Assembly (NCBI GenBank): GCA_030668345.1
Contig: DAOUUD010000074.1
Location: forward strand, 1 to 8,081
Source: Candidatus Cloacimonadota bacterium
GTDB taxonomy: Bacteria > Cloacimonadota > Cloacimonadia > Cloacimonadales > TCS61
Reading direction: 5' to 3'
DNA length: 8,081 nt
The notes under the pieces are model-generated. The model was not told where the DNA came from. It saw only the letters and a list, made by a program, of their open reading frames with translations, and did no database searches. Of the stretch, positions 1-6,952 are shown piece after piece. The position numbers and the translations under genes are program-made. Every line of letters begins with the position of its first letter. Position 1 is the first letter of the stretch.

Positions 1-1
1 A

Positions 2-652
2 AAAATGGACATGTTCTATATTAATAAGATCGAGATAAGCGGGAATATCAATCTGGAAACCGAATTTCTGCAAAACCTTTCCCGGGATTTTCTGGGACAG
101 AATCTTTATGCAGTTTCCAAAAAAGATGTGCTTCAAAAATACGAAAACATAGTAAGGATAGACGATATTAAAGTAATAAAAGTCTTTCCTGATGAGCTAA
201 GGATAAAAGTGGAAGAAAAGAAAGGGATTTTCTATTTGAAATCTAAAGAAGGCGAGCTGTTCCCTATCGACAGGAACCGTATTGTGCTGGATAATAAGAA
301 TTTTTATGAAGATGAGATCATTCCTGTTATAGAAACAGATATTCCTGCAGATAACTTTCTCTTTGGGAAAAAGATCGAAAACGATTTCATGGAAAGGGTT
401 TTCACGTTCTACGATAGATTAATAAAAACCGATCCGGAATTTTCTAACCACATATCGGAATTTTATGAGGATGATGGTGATATAGTTATGGTAGAACCCA
501 ATATTGGCTACCGAATAATCTTTGGAGACGATGAGATTGAAGATAAACTTAAACGATATGTTTTCCTGGAACAAAATAGAACATTTGAAAAGGGTACTAT
601 TGTGGACCTTCGTTTTAAGAATCAGCTGGTAATAAGGTCGGAGGATCAATGA
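2..652 (+). CDS. ftsQ: Cell division protein FtsQ (DivIB family), 5' end outside the window
   Basis: FtsQ is a bitopic inner-membrane divisome protein whose periplasmic part links FtsA/FtsZ to the FtsW-FtsI septal synthase through FtsB and FtsL. Counting from the Met at position 5, residues 4-72 look like a POTRA domain (it opens FYINKIEISGN and ends FPDELRIKVEEKK). Residues 75-210 fit the FtsQ beta domain, ending in the typical GTIVDLRFKNQLVIR strand. The usual cytoplasmic tail and single transmembrane helix are missing. The reading frame is open to the left edge (an AAA codon precedes the ATG) and no ribosome binding site is visible, so the true start almost certainly lies upstream and the ATG at 5 is an internal Met. 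The stop overlaps ftsA by four bases (ATGA), which supports translational coupling. Sequence identity in this family is low, but the domain layout plus the ftsA/ftsZ neighbours make the call firm. Confidence 0.9.
   Translation, partial: KMDMFYINKIEISGNINLETEFLQNLSRDFLGQNLYAVSKKDVLQKYENIVRIDDIKVIKVFPDELRIKVEEKKGIFYLKSKEGELFPIDRNRIVLDNKNFYEDEIIPVIETDIPADNFLFGKKIENDFMERVFTFYDRLIKTDPEFSNHISEFYEDDGDIVMVEPNIGYRIIFGDDEIEDKLKRYVFLEQNRTFEKGTIVDLRFKNQLVIRSEDQ
640..644 (+). promoter_or_regulatory. Ribosome binding site of ftsA
   Basis: GGAGG lies inside the end of ftsQ, four bases before the ATG at 649. It supports the ATGA-overlapping start of ftsA. Confidence 0.75.
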
Positions 653-1914
653 AAAGCGGACAGATAATTACCGCCATAGATATTGGTACAACCAAGATTT
701 GCGTAATAATAGCCACTTTTAATGAAGAAAACAAGCTGGAAATCAAAGGTATTGGCACCAGCAGGTCAGACGGGCTTGTTAATGGCATCGTAGTAGATAT
801 TATGAAAGCTACTCAATCGATAAAAGAAGCTATTTCAGAATCGGAAAAAATGGCTGGTTTTAAAGCCAGGAATCTATATGTAGGTATTGCCGGAAATCAT
901 ATTAAAAGCCAGAATACGATCGGCAGAATTTCTCTTACCACTGGTGCAGATCCCTGTGAGATTACCCAGGAACATGTGGAAAATGTGATCACGAATTCCA
1001 AGAATAATGTAAAAATACAACAAGGTAATGAACGACTGGAAATTATACATGCCATTAATCAGTATTACAAGATAGATGATCAGGAAGGCATCCTGAATCC
1101 TGTAAGCATGAGCGGATTTAATCTTTCTGCTCATGTTCATATTGTTATGGCAGATATAAATGCACTTCGCAATGTGAAAAAATGTATAGAGAGAGCAGGT
1201 TATAAAGTAGAAGATATCTATCTTGAACCAATAGCCTCTTCCAATGCAGTTCTAAACGAAGTGGAAAAAGAGCTCGGTTCGATCCTGATCGATATCGGGG
1301 GTGGCACTACAGATATCGCAGTATTCTATAAAAACAGTATCAGATTCAGTTTTGTTTTACCCTTAGGTGGAACAGACATCACTAATGATCTGGCAATCGG
1401 ACTACACACTTCGCCACAAAATGCTGAAAACTTGAAGATCAATCAGGGTAATTCATTGGCATCCCAGATACCGGAAGATGCTCTTATCGATATTGAAGGT
1501 ATAGGCGGTAGAAAACCAAAACAGAAAAAATTGCGGTATGTTAATGAGATAGTAGAAGCCCGCATGCGTGAGATATTTGAAGGCTCATACAAAATATTAC
1601 AAGAACAGTATGATCTGAAAATGATCACTGCCGGTCTTACAATGACCGGGGGTGCATCCCTGTTAAAAAGCAGTGATGTCTTAGCTGAAGAGATTTTCAA
1701 TATGTCCGCCAAGATTGGCTATCCGAATCTATCCGATCTTTCGGGACCTACAGAACGGCTGGAAAACCCGAAATATGCTACCAGTGTAGGAATTCTGTAC
1801 TATGCTTATAGTGAACTGGCAAGCAAGGAAAGCAAAGTTCAAAGTATAAAAATCGGAAATTCTTTTACAAATATCATCAATAAAATTAAAGAAATATTTA
1901 AAGATTATATTTAG
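649..1914 (+). CDS. ftsA: Cell division protein FtsA
   Basis: FtsA is an actin-fold ATP-binding protein that polymerises on the inner face of the cytoplasmic membrane, tethers FtsZ and recruits later division proteins. At 421 residues it has the normal family length. Visible motifs are phosphate loop 1 at residues 10-16 (IDIGTTK), phosphate loop 2 at 215-222 (DIGGGTTD) and the adenosine motif TGGAS at 333-337. The stretch at about 85-165 fits the FtsA-specific 1C subdomain that replaces actin subdomain 1B. The last about 17 residues (from SFTNII to the end) form a lysine-, isoleucine- and phenylalanine-rich amphipathic helix, the expected membrane-targeting sequence. The start at 649 has a GGAGG site and overlaps the ftsQ stop. 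The gene ends eight bases before ftsZ. Nothing looks truncated or damaged. The main alternative, the paralogue MreB, lacks the 1C-type insert and the terminal tether. Confidence 0.97.
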   Translation: MKSGQIITAIDIGTTKICVIIATFNEENKLEIKGIGTSRSDGLVNGIVVDIMKATQSIKEAISESEKMAGFKARNLYVGIAGNHIKSQNTIGRISLTTGADPCEITQEHVENVITNSKNNVKIQQGNERLEIIHAINQYYKIDDQEGILNPVSMSGFNLSAHVHIVMADINALRNVKKCIERAGYKVEDIYLEPIASSNAVLNEVEKELGSILIDIGGGTTDIAVFYKNSIRFSFVLPLGGTDITNDLAIGLHTSPQNAENLKINQGNSLASQIPEDALIDIEGIGGRKPKQKKLRYVNEIVEARMREIFEGSYKILQEQYDLKMITAGLTMTGGASLLKSSDVLAEEIFNMSAKIGYPNLSDLSGPTERLENPKYATSVGILYYAYSELASKESKVQSIKIGNSFTNIINKIKEIFKDYI

Positions 1915-1920
1915 GGGGGA
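1913..1920 (+). promoter_or_regulatory. G-rich ribosome binding site of ftsZ overlapping the ftsA stop
   Basis: The sequence AGGGGGGA contains six consecutive G (1914-1919), and its first G is the last base of the ftsA stop codon. It lies immediately before the ftsZ ATG at 1923, with only two bases between. This is closer and more G-rich than the AGGAG-type sites elsewhere in the window, so pairing with the 16S tail would need G-U pairs or an offset. Confidence 0.6.
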
Positions 1921-1922
1921 AA

Positions 1923-3077
1923 ATGCTCGAACTCGACCTTAATCAAGACGAAATACCCTTCGGGACACACATTAAGATCATCGGGGTTGGCGGAGCTGGC
2001 GGTAACGCCATTAACACAATGATAGACTATGGTCTTACCGGAATGGAATTTATTGCAGCTAATACTAACATTATGGATCTAAAAAGATCCAATGCTAAAA
2101 TAAAACTCCAGCTGGGAAAAGAAGCTACCAAAGGACTGGGCGCTGGAGCTAATCCGGAAATTGGTAGAAAAGCTGCTGAAGAATCCCGCGAGGATATCAA
2201 GAATCACATCAAAGATGCCGATATGCTGTTTATTGCTGCTGGTATGGGCGGAGGTACCGGAACCGGTGCTACACCAATTATTGCGTCTCTGGCTCGCGAA
2301 ATGGGAATACTTACGATAGGTATAATAAACCGTCCTTTCATTGGCGAAGGTAAAAAACGTACTGTAAACGCAGAAAAAGGGATAAAGAAACTGCGGGAAA
2401 ATGTAGATACACTGATCGTAGTTCCCAATGAAAAATTAAAAGAAATATATCCGGATATGACAGTGATCGAAGCTTTTAAAAAGGCCGATAATGTTTTATA
2501 TGAAGCTGCTAAAGCTGTTTCTGAGATAATTCATTACAGCGGTTATATGAACGTTGATTTTGCCGATGTACAAACAGTTATGGCAAATCGCGGTATGGCT
2601 TTGATGGGAACCGGTGTATGCGATGGAGACGAAAGAGCTATCAAGGCAACTAACCTGGCAATGAATAATCCGCTTTTATCTGATATTCATATAGAGAATG
2701 CCAAGGGAATTCTTATTAATATAACTGCCGGTAATGATTTCAGGATGGATGAATTTGAAGTTATTACCCAGGAGATCGTAAAAAAAGCCGGTGAGGATGG
2801 TGACATTATTACTGGTATTATATTCAATGAAGCCATGGAAGGCAAGATCAAGGTTACACTGATAGCCACTGGACTGGATACTCCCGGCACTACCGTTTAC
2901 GAACGGGAAAGCATAATCAGTGAAAAAGTCGATGATAGCGAAGATATCAATAAAACACTGATTCGAATCCGTAATTCCGGTTCCATGAGCCTGGACAAAA
3001 AACAGGATACTGAAACCAATGAACTTCCCGGCAAGCAAATGGAAATCCCGGCTTTCTTGCGTAAATTCTCCAACTGA
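1923..3077 (+). CDS. ftsZ: Cell division protein FtsZ
   Basis: FtsZ is the tubulin-like GTPase that assembles the cytokinetic Z-ring at midcell. The 384-residue protein is complete. It has a glycine-rich first loop (GVGGAGG at 21-27), the conserved GLGAGANPEIG segment (71-81), the tubulin signature GGGTGTG (109-115) and the EGKKR loop (142-146). It also has PNEKL (168-172) with the guanine-side ADNVL (188-192), and the T7 catalytic loop NVDFAD (210-215) whose two acidic residues complete the GTPase site of the next subunit. The C-terminal half (about 230-318) ends in VTLIATGL. A short linker of about 54 residues follows, then the terminal peptide EIPAFLRKFSN, matching the conserved FtsA-binding tail. 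One oddity is that the T2-loop NTD motif reads NTN (Asn49). The FtsA C-terminal helix next door and this tail suggest a normal FtsZ-FtsA tether. The stop overlaps the next gene by one base. Confidence 0.98.
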   Translation: MLELDLNQDEIPFGTHIKIIGVGGAGGNAINTMIDYGLTGMEFIAANTNIMDLKRSNAKIKLQLGKEATKGLGAGANPEIGRKAAEESREDIKNHIKDADMLFIAAGMGGGTGTGATPIIASLAREMGILTIGIINRPFIGEGKKRTVNAEKGIKKLRENVDTLIVVPNEKLKEIYPDMTVIEAFKKADNVLYEAAKAVSEIIHYSGYMNVDFADVQTVMANRGMALMGTGVCDGDERAIKATNLAMNNPLLSDIHIENAKGILINITAGNDFRMDEFEVITQEIVKKAGEDGDIITGIIFNEAMEGKIKVTLIATGLDTPGTTVYERESIISEKVDDSEDINKTLIRIRNSGSMSLDKKQDTETNELPGKQMEIPAFLRKFSN

Positions 3078-3415
3078 TGACCGATTTTTTTCTTAGATTA
3101 TTAATTTTGGCTTTATCTATTTACCTGGTAGGTAAAATAACTAAACTCTTTGTTATAGAAGATTTTATTACAGCGATCATCATAGCTGTTATTCTTGCCT
3201 TAGTTAATGTAATTATTCGGCCGGTATTAGTATTGTTAACTTTTCCGTTGACTATCCTTACATTGGGTATTTTTCTGCTTTTCGTAAATGGATTGTGCTT
3301 GATCATCGTTTCTGCCCTGGTTCCAAGATTTAAGATTGCGGGATGTCTTAATTCTGCCATTGCAGCCCTGTTTATCTCTATTACTAATTTAGTATTGGAA
3401 TGGCTGGCAGGATAG
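3077..3415 (+). CDS. Phage holin family 4 / YvlD-like small membrane protein
   Basis: This is a 112-residue, almost entirely hydrophobic protein with about four predicted membrane helices (roughly residues 5-25, 31-50, 52-80 and 92-110). The central stretch carries the family pattern: an NVIIRPVL segment (44-51), then FPLTILTLG (56-64), then a hydrophobic helix starting FVNG. This is the signature I associate with Pfam Phage_holin_4_2 (YvlD family). Despite the name, members are common chromosomal membrane proteins of unknown function, and nothing here points to a prophage. The ATG sits inside the ftsZ stop (TGATG) and has no clear Shine-Dalgarno sequence, so it is probably translated by re-initiation after ftsZ. 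That coupling hints at an envelope or division-related role, but this is inference. Lys-20, Lys-23 and Arg-48 are among the few charged residues between helices. Confidence 0.82.
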   Translation: MTDFFLRLLILALSIYLVGKITKLFVIEDFITAIIIAVILALVNVIIRPVLVLLTFPLTILTLGIFLLFVNGLCLIIVSALVPRFKIAGCLNSAIAALFISITNLVLEWLAG

Positions 3416-3422
3416 CATATTT

Positions 3423-3426
3423 GGAG
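3423..3426 (+). promoter_or_regulatory. Ribosome binding site deciding the start at 3433
   Basis: GGAG precedes two consecutive ATG codons (3430 and 3433). It is three bases from the first and six from the second, so normal spacing favours initiation at 3433, removing one Met. This is a spacing argument only. Confidence 0.6.
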
Positions 3427-3432
3427 TAAATG

Positions 3433-4737
3433 ATGTCCTATTTGAAAGAGTTCAATATACTAAAAGATAAATTCGATATTAACCGGGAAAGTATAAATAT
3501 CGATGAGCTTTTTTTACAAATTCATAATTTACCTTTTGAATCTTTCAGTTACAATATCCTTCCCGGCGAAGAAGTATATCGATGTAATGAACACAACAGA
3601 ACTTTCAAAAATATACCGGAGCAGAGAAGCACACCCGATACACCCAATCTGAATCGAATATTAAATCTCGATGATTCCAAGATAAAGGAAAACGTTACTT
3701 TCAACTATAGCATCTTTCAAAGTTACAAACCGGAAAAAGAAAAACCAGCCAAAGATAAAAAGAAAGATAAAAAAGTAAAAGAAAAGAAAAGAAAACCTAA
3801 AAAAATTAAATCAAAAGGTGTGATCATCCTTTTACACGGGCTTAATGAAAAGGATTGGACGAAGTATCTCCCCTGGGCAAAAAAACTGGCAGAATCAACT
3901 CATAAAACGGTTGTTCTCTTTCCTATAGCTTTCCATATGAACCGTGCACCAAAAGAATGGTTAGACCTCAAATTCATGACCAGTGTAAATAAAGAAAGAA
4001 AAAAGCTGAACCCTAATCTTTCATACAGTTCTTTTGCCAATGCAGCACTCAGCTCCCGGCTTCAATTCTATCCACAAAGATTTTTGTGGTCCGGTTTACA
4101 GACTTACTTCGATATAATCCAGTTGATTAGAGAAATAAAATCCGGATATCATCCCATAATATCCAAGAACGAAAGCATAGACCTTTTTGCTTATTCGATC
4201 GGGTCTTTCCTGGCACTGATACTTATGATGACCAATCCCTACAATTATTTTTCAAAATCCAGGCTTTTTAACTTCTGTGGCGGTCCTACTCTGAACAGGA
4301 TGTGTCCAACTTCCAAATTCATCATGGATAGCGAAGCAAATATCGCTGTATATTCTTTCTTTATAGAACACATAGACCAGGAAATGAAAAAAGACGAACG
4401 GTTGGCTCATTACTTCAGTAAATTACATCCTGTGGGAAATTGTTTTAAAAGCATGCTGGACTATCATAAGATGAAGGATTTTCGTGAAAAGAACCTGAAA
4501 GATATCAGCAAAAGAGTGGCAGCATTAGCTTTGAAAAAAGATCAGGTTATACCTCCCTCAGAAGTTATTAACACACTCAATGGTGAAAATCGCAATATCT
4601 CCATTAAAACTACAGTTATGGATTTTAAATATAAATACGATCATATCAATCCTTTCCCGGTATCTGAAGCTCTGGAAAAGAAAGTAGATAAATATTTCGA
4701 TAAGGTATTCAAGATCGCTGCTAAACATTTAAAATAG
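3433..4737 (+). CDS. Alpha/beta-hydrolase-like protein with Lys-rich insert (resembles DUF6051)
   Basis: The start is 3433; an ATG at 3430 adds one Met, and the numbering here counts from 3430. No signal peptide is seen, so the protein is likely cytoplasmic. From memory it resembles DUF6051, a hydrolase-like family mostly known from Bacteroidota with no described substrate. Residues 1-99 form a divergent N-terminal part ending in a YSIFQSY strand. Residues 100-129 are a charged linker with 17 lysines in 30 positions. The hydrolase-like core follows: VIILLHGLN (131-139, possible oxyanion His-Gly), TVVLFPIAFHMNRAP, then a nucleophile-elbow-like FAYSIGSF (Ser256, with Ala in place of the usual first Gly). 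A KKDQVIPP motif (Asp371) and YDHINPFP (His405) sit where the acid and histidine of a triad are expected. The FCGGP segment at 282-286 is also distinctive. Its place directly after ftsZ and the holin-like gene suggests co-expression, not necessarily a shared function. The fold is moderately sure; the activity is unknown. Confidence 0.7.
   Translation: MSYLKEFNILKDKFDINRESINIDELFLQIHNLPFESFSYNILPGEEVYRCNEHNRTFKNIPEQRSTPDTPNLNRILNLDDSKIKENVTFNYSIFQSYKPEKEKPAKDKKKDKKVKEKKRKPKKIKSKGVIILLHGLNEKDWTKYLPWAKKLAESTHKTVVLFPIAFHMNRAPKEWLDLKFMTSVNKERKKLNPNLSYSSFANAALSSRLQFYPQRFLWSGLQTYFDIIQLIREIKSGYHPIISKNESIDLFAYSIGSFLALILMMTNPYNYFSKSRLFNFCGGPTLNRMCPTSKFIMDSEANIAVYSFFIEHIDQEMKKDERLAHYFSKLHPVGNCFKSMLDYHKMKDFREKNLKDISKRVAALALKKDQVIPPSEVINTLNGENRNISIKTTVMDFKYKYDHINPFPVSEALEKKVDKYFDKVFKIAAKHLK
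3729..3815 (+). repeat. A-rich low-complexity tract encoding the Lys-rich linker
   Basis: Within the hydrolase-like gene, a stretch made mostly of A with scattered G (AAAGATAAAAAG, AAAAGAAAAG and similar units) encodes the lysine linker. It is in frame and uninterrupted. The imperfect AAAAG-like repetition could change length by replication slippage. Confidence 0.6.
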
Positions 4738-4748
4738 TTCTGAATAGT

Positions 4749-5780
4749 ATGAAAAAAATTCTAATCTTTATTAGTTTATTCTTTTGTTTCCGTATTTATG
4801 GCTTTAACTTTCTGGAATATTTCGATAACCGTTCTTACCATTACACATTGAATTCTTACATAGGCAGTGACTACTTTCCAGATCGTGATGAAAACGAGTT
4901 CAGCTACCTGGAGAAAATAAATTTTGAGATTGGCTGCAAATACATAATTCAGCAGAATTCTTCTATCTGGATGGATTTGAGCTATAAAAATGATCTTTTC
5001 GACAAGAAGGTAATTCTGGAAAGAACCGGTATCTCCACAATCCGTGGAAGCTGGGAATTTATTTATAAGTTCGATAGAATTGAGATCGGAAGATATTCTT
5101 ACATCTTGAATCGCAATGTGTACGGAATATATTTTGATAAAGGTGTGATAGAAGATTACAGGTTCAACGGATTTCAGATAAACAAAGAAATAAACAGCTT
5201 CCTAATATCCGGAAAAGTGGGCGGTAATAATTTCAATTCAAGCCTGGGAATGCTCTCAGTTGATTTTTCTAATAATAACGGCAACTTTGAAATTTATTAT
5301 TTATACTGCGGAAGGGATAGATTACTAAATATGCCCATGCATGCTTTTGGTTCTGAGTTTATTCAAGATTTATATTTTTTACGCATTTATAATTCAGTGG
5401 TTTATGAATATATGCATGCTTATGATTTCACTCATAATACGAGGGAACGTTTTGCAAATCTATCGGAACTCGTTATCCATCCGTCTGATGCATTAAGTTT
5501 TGGTTCATGTTTTTTATATTCTATTTTCGATTGGGAAACAGATGAGAAGTGGCAATCCCAATCTTACCTGGAAATAAAGTTTAATAAATTCACGAATTAT
5601 GCAGCATATCGTTATTGGGAATCGGATATTGGATTCGATCGAGAGATCAATATCATTAATGCTTATCAGATTCTTCCAGTGTGGTCGGTAGCTACAAATT
5701 TCAGCTATTTCAACCCATCGATCGGAACGGATTATTATCTGATCGGATTTCAGGTGCAAATTGACTATGAAATCGATTAA
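4749..5780 (+). CDS. Putative outer-membrane beta-barrel or exported beta-rich protein, unknown function
   Basis: I do not recognise a named family. The 343-residue protein begins with a good signal peptide: MKK, a hydrophobic core ILIFISLFFCF, and a likely cleavage near residue 18 (IYG, then FNF). The mature part has no membrane helices. It is very rich in Tyr and Phe and consists of many short alternating polar/hydrophobic stretches separated by turns rich in Asp, Asn and Gly. Examples are WEFIYKFDRIEIGRYSYIL (102-120) and SYLEIKFNKFTNYAAYRYW (272-290). The last stretch, YYLIGFQVQIDYEI, looks like a closing strand, but the chain does not end in the classical C-terminal Phe. This fits an outer-membrane barrel of about 14-18 strands. 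The ATG lies 11 bases after the previous stop, with no clear Shine-Dalgarno sequence. The 3' end overlaps the lipoprotein deacetylase gene by 14 bases, so the two are probably co-translated. Export is likely; the barrel fold is inference. Confidence 0.6.
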   Translation: MKKILIFISLFFCFRIYGFNFLEYFDNRSYHYTLNSYIGSDYFPDRDENEFSYLEKINFEIGCKYIIQQNSSIWMDLSYKNDLFDKKVILERTGISTIRGSWEFIYKFDRIEIGRYSYILNRNVYGIYFDKGVIEDYRFNGFQINKEINSFLISGKVGGNNFNSSLGMLSVDFSNNNGNFEIYYLYCGRDRLLNMPMHAFGSEFIQDLYFLRIYNSVVYEYMHAYDFTHNTRERFANLSELVIHPSDALSFGSCFLYSIFDWETDEKWQSQSYLEIKFNKFTNYAAYRYWESDIGFDREINIINAYQILPVWSVATNFSYFNPSIGTDYYLIGFQVQIDYEID

Positions 5781-6489
5781 ATTTCTACTTCTGTTACTTC
5801 TTTTAGGATGCGAAATGGCAACTGACCCAGGATCTGCTCAAACATACGTAATTATAACTTTCGATGATGCGCATGAGAGTATTTATTCCACAGCATTACC
5901 AATTATGAATGAATATGAATTTAAAGCTACAAATGTGATTAACACAGGATGTATCGGCGGAGAAGACAAACTTTCCTGGCAGGAAGTTGAAGAATTTGAA
6001 TTTGACTATGGCTGGGAAACTGCCGGTCATACCCTGCATCATATTTCGATGCCAAATAATCCCATCGAGATCGTGGAATACGAAATATATCAGGATTGGT
6101 TGAATCTGCAAGAACACGGATTAAGTCATTCCACGTTTGCCCTGCCCGGTGGTAATGCCACTGAAGAGCATTATGAGATAATTTTGCAATATTATGAGAA
6201 CGTACGAACCAGCCGTGATCTATGTATGCATACACCATTAGACCGTAAAAACCTGGGTTATTTTTCTTACCATACAGACTATACAGCAGAACATGCAATT
6301 GCACGGATCATCAAAGCAGTGGAATACAACGAATCAATTGTTGTTATCGGTTTTCATCGCATTCTTGAAGATGCAATGGGTCACCCCAGGAACTGCAAAC
6401 CCGATGATTTCAGGAAGATCATGAAATTCATTTTTGAAAATGGTTTTGAAGTTATTACAATTAAAGAAGCATGTGAAATGCTTTCCTGA
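5767..6489 (+). CDS. Lipoprotein polysaccharide deacetylase (NodB/CE4 family)
   Basis: The protein is predicted to remove acetyl groups from N-acetylated sugars in a metal-dependent reaction, acting in the periplasm or at the outer membrane. The start is taken at ATG 5767, not at the TTG six bases earlier: the ATG gives a compact signal peptide (MKSIKF plus a leucine run), and an AGGTG site lies at 5752-5756. The lipobox LLGC places the lipid-anchored cysteine at residue 15, followed by Glu. NodB motifs are visible: TFDD (31-34, catalytic base and metal Asp), HTLHH (88-92, metal-binding His88 and His92), ALPGGN (125-130, in place of the common RPPYG) and GFHRI with His197 near the end. At 240 residues it is a minimal single-domain member. 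The gene starts inside the end of the barrel-like gene and overlaps the next one as TGATG. The true substrate (peptidoglycan, exopolysaccharide or other) cannot be told from the sequence. Confidence 0.85.
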   Translation: MKSIKFLLLLLLLGCEMATDPGSAQTYVIITFDDAHESIYSTALPIMNEYEFKATNVINTGCIGGEDKLSWQEVEEFEFDYGWETAGHTLHHISMPNNPIEIVEYEIYQDWLNLQEHGLSHSTFALPGGNATEEHYEIILQYYENVRTSRDLCMHTPLDRKNLGYFSYHTDYTAEHAIARIIKAVEYNESIVVIGFHRILEDAMGHPRNCKPDDFRKIMKFIFENGFEVITIKEACEMLS

Positions 6490-6944
6490 TGGAAGAATCA
6501 ATGAACTTTTCAAAATTGTCTATAAGAAAGATGGATACATCCGATTATGATGATCTGATCAAATTCTGGAATGAAGCAGGTCTACCCTATCGTCTCAGAG
6601 GAAGAGACAGAAAGAACAAAATAAGCAAAGAGCTAAAAAATCCTTCCACCAATATCCTGCTTATGGAATACGAACATAACATAATCGGTTCAATTTTTGC
6701 AACCCATGATGGAAGAAAAGGGTGGATCAACCGGCTGGCAATTGCACCGGAATTCAGAAATAATGGACTTGCTATTAAACTTATAACAGAAGCGGAGAAC
6801 TTTTTGATACAGCAGGGAATTGAAATTATTGCCTGTCTTATAGAAAACTGGAACAAGCAATCCATGAAATTATTTCAGAAAACAGGTTATAAAAAACATT
6901 CCGATATCATTTATTTTACAAAGCGGTTAAATCCGGATGTTTAG
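6489..6944 (+). CDS. GNAT-family N-acetyltransferase
   Basis: This is a single-domain acetyl-CoA-dependent acetyltransferase of 151 residues with no signal peptide, so it should be cytoplasmic. The N-terminal strand LSIRKMDTSDYDDL (10-23) is typical of the fold. Motif A is clear: INRLAIAPEFR (80-90) followed by NNGLA (91-95), giving the R-x-x-G-x-A pyrophosphate loop. Motif B appears as ENWNKQSMKLFQKTGY (119-134), with the usual Asn and a Gly-Tyr turn. The GRDRK segment (38-42) and DGRKGWINRL (74-83) look like hallmarks of a subfamily seen in diverse bacteria and archaea; this is recollection, and the substrate is unknown. The start at 6489 overlaps the deacetylase stop (TGATG) like the ftsZ junction. 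An alternative ATG at 6501 has a GGAAGA four bases upstream and would shorten the protein by four residues without touching the domain. It ends just before an AGGAG site for the next gene. Confidence 0.88.
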   Translation: MEESMNFSKLSIRKMDTSDYDDLIKFWNEAGLPYRLRGRDRKNKISKELKNPSTNILLMEYEHNIIGSIFATHDGRKGWINRLAIAPEFRNNGLAIKLITEAENFLIQQGIEIIACLIENWNKQSMKLFQKTGYKKHSDIIYFTKRLNPDV

Positions 6945-6947
6945 GAG
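6943..6947 (+). promoter_or_regulatory. Ribosome binding site overlapping the GNAT stop
   Basis: AGGAG begins inside the TAG stop of the acetyltransferase and lies five bases before the ATG at 6953. It fixes the start of the following small gene. Confidence 0.75.
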
Positions 6948-6952
6948 ATATT

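Noticed and set aside
5..652. FtsQ starting at position 5 as a membrane-helix-free variant
   Set aside because: The frame is open to the left edge, the ATG has no ribosome binding site, and the POTRA domain begins immediately. Truncation by the window explains the missing helix.
2484..2501. Possible Asp/Asn swap at the guanine-contacting ADNVL of FtsZ compared with E. coli NDVL
   Set aside because: B. subtilis FtsZ also has ADNVL here, so the sequence is a normal family variant.
2676..3038. Antisense open frame opposite ftsZ (120 codons)
   Set aside because: It lies fully opposite a conserved gene, lacks a ribosome binding site and shows no recognisable domain; it is a codon-bias shadow.
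3077..3415. Holin-like gene as evidence for a prophage
   Set aside because: No phage structural, integrase or lysis genes are nearby; this family is common in ordinary chromosomes, and the gene is coupled to ftsZ.
4735..4752. Terminator or promoter in the gap before the barrel-like gene
   Set aside because: The gap is only 11 bases, with no inverted repeat and no U-tract.
5761..5766. TTG at 5761 as the start of the deacetylase
   Set aside because: The ATG at 5767 gives a normal lipoprotein signal peptide and better spacing from AGGTG; the TTG adds only two residues.
5939..6304. Antisense open frame opposite the deacetylase (121 codons)
   Set aside because: It is opposite clear NodB motifs, and its translation has no family features or supporting start signals.
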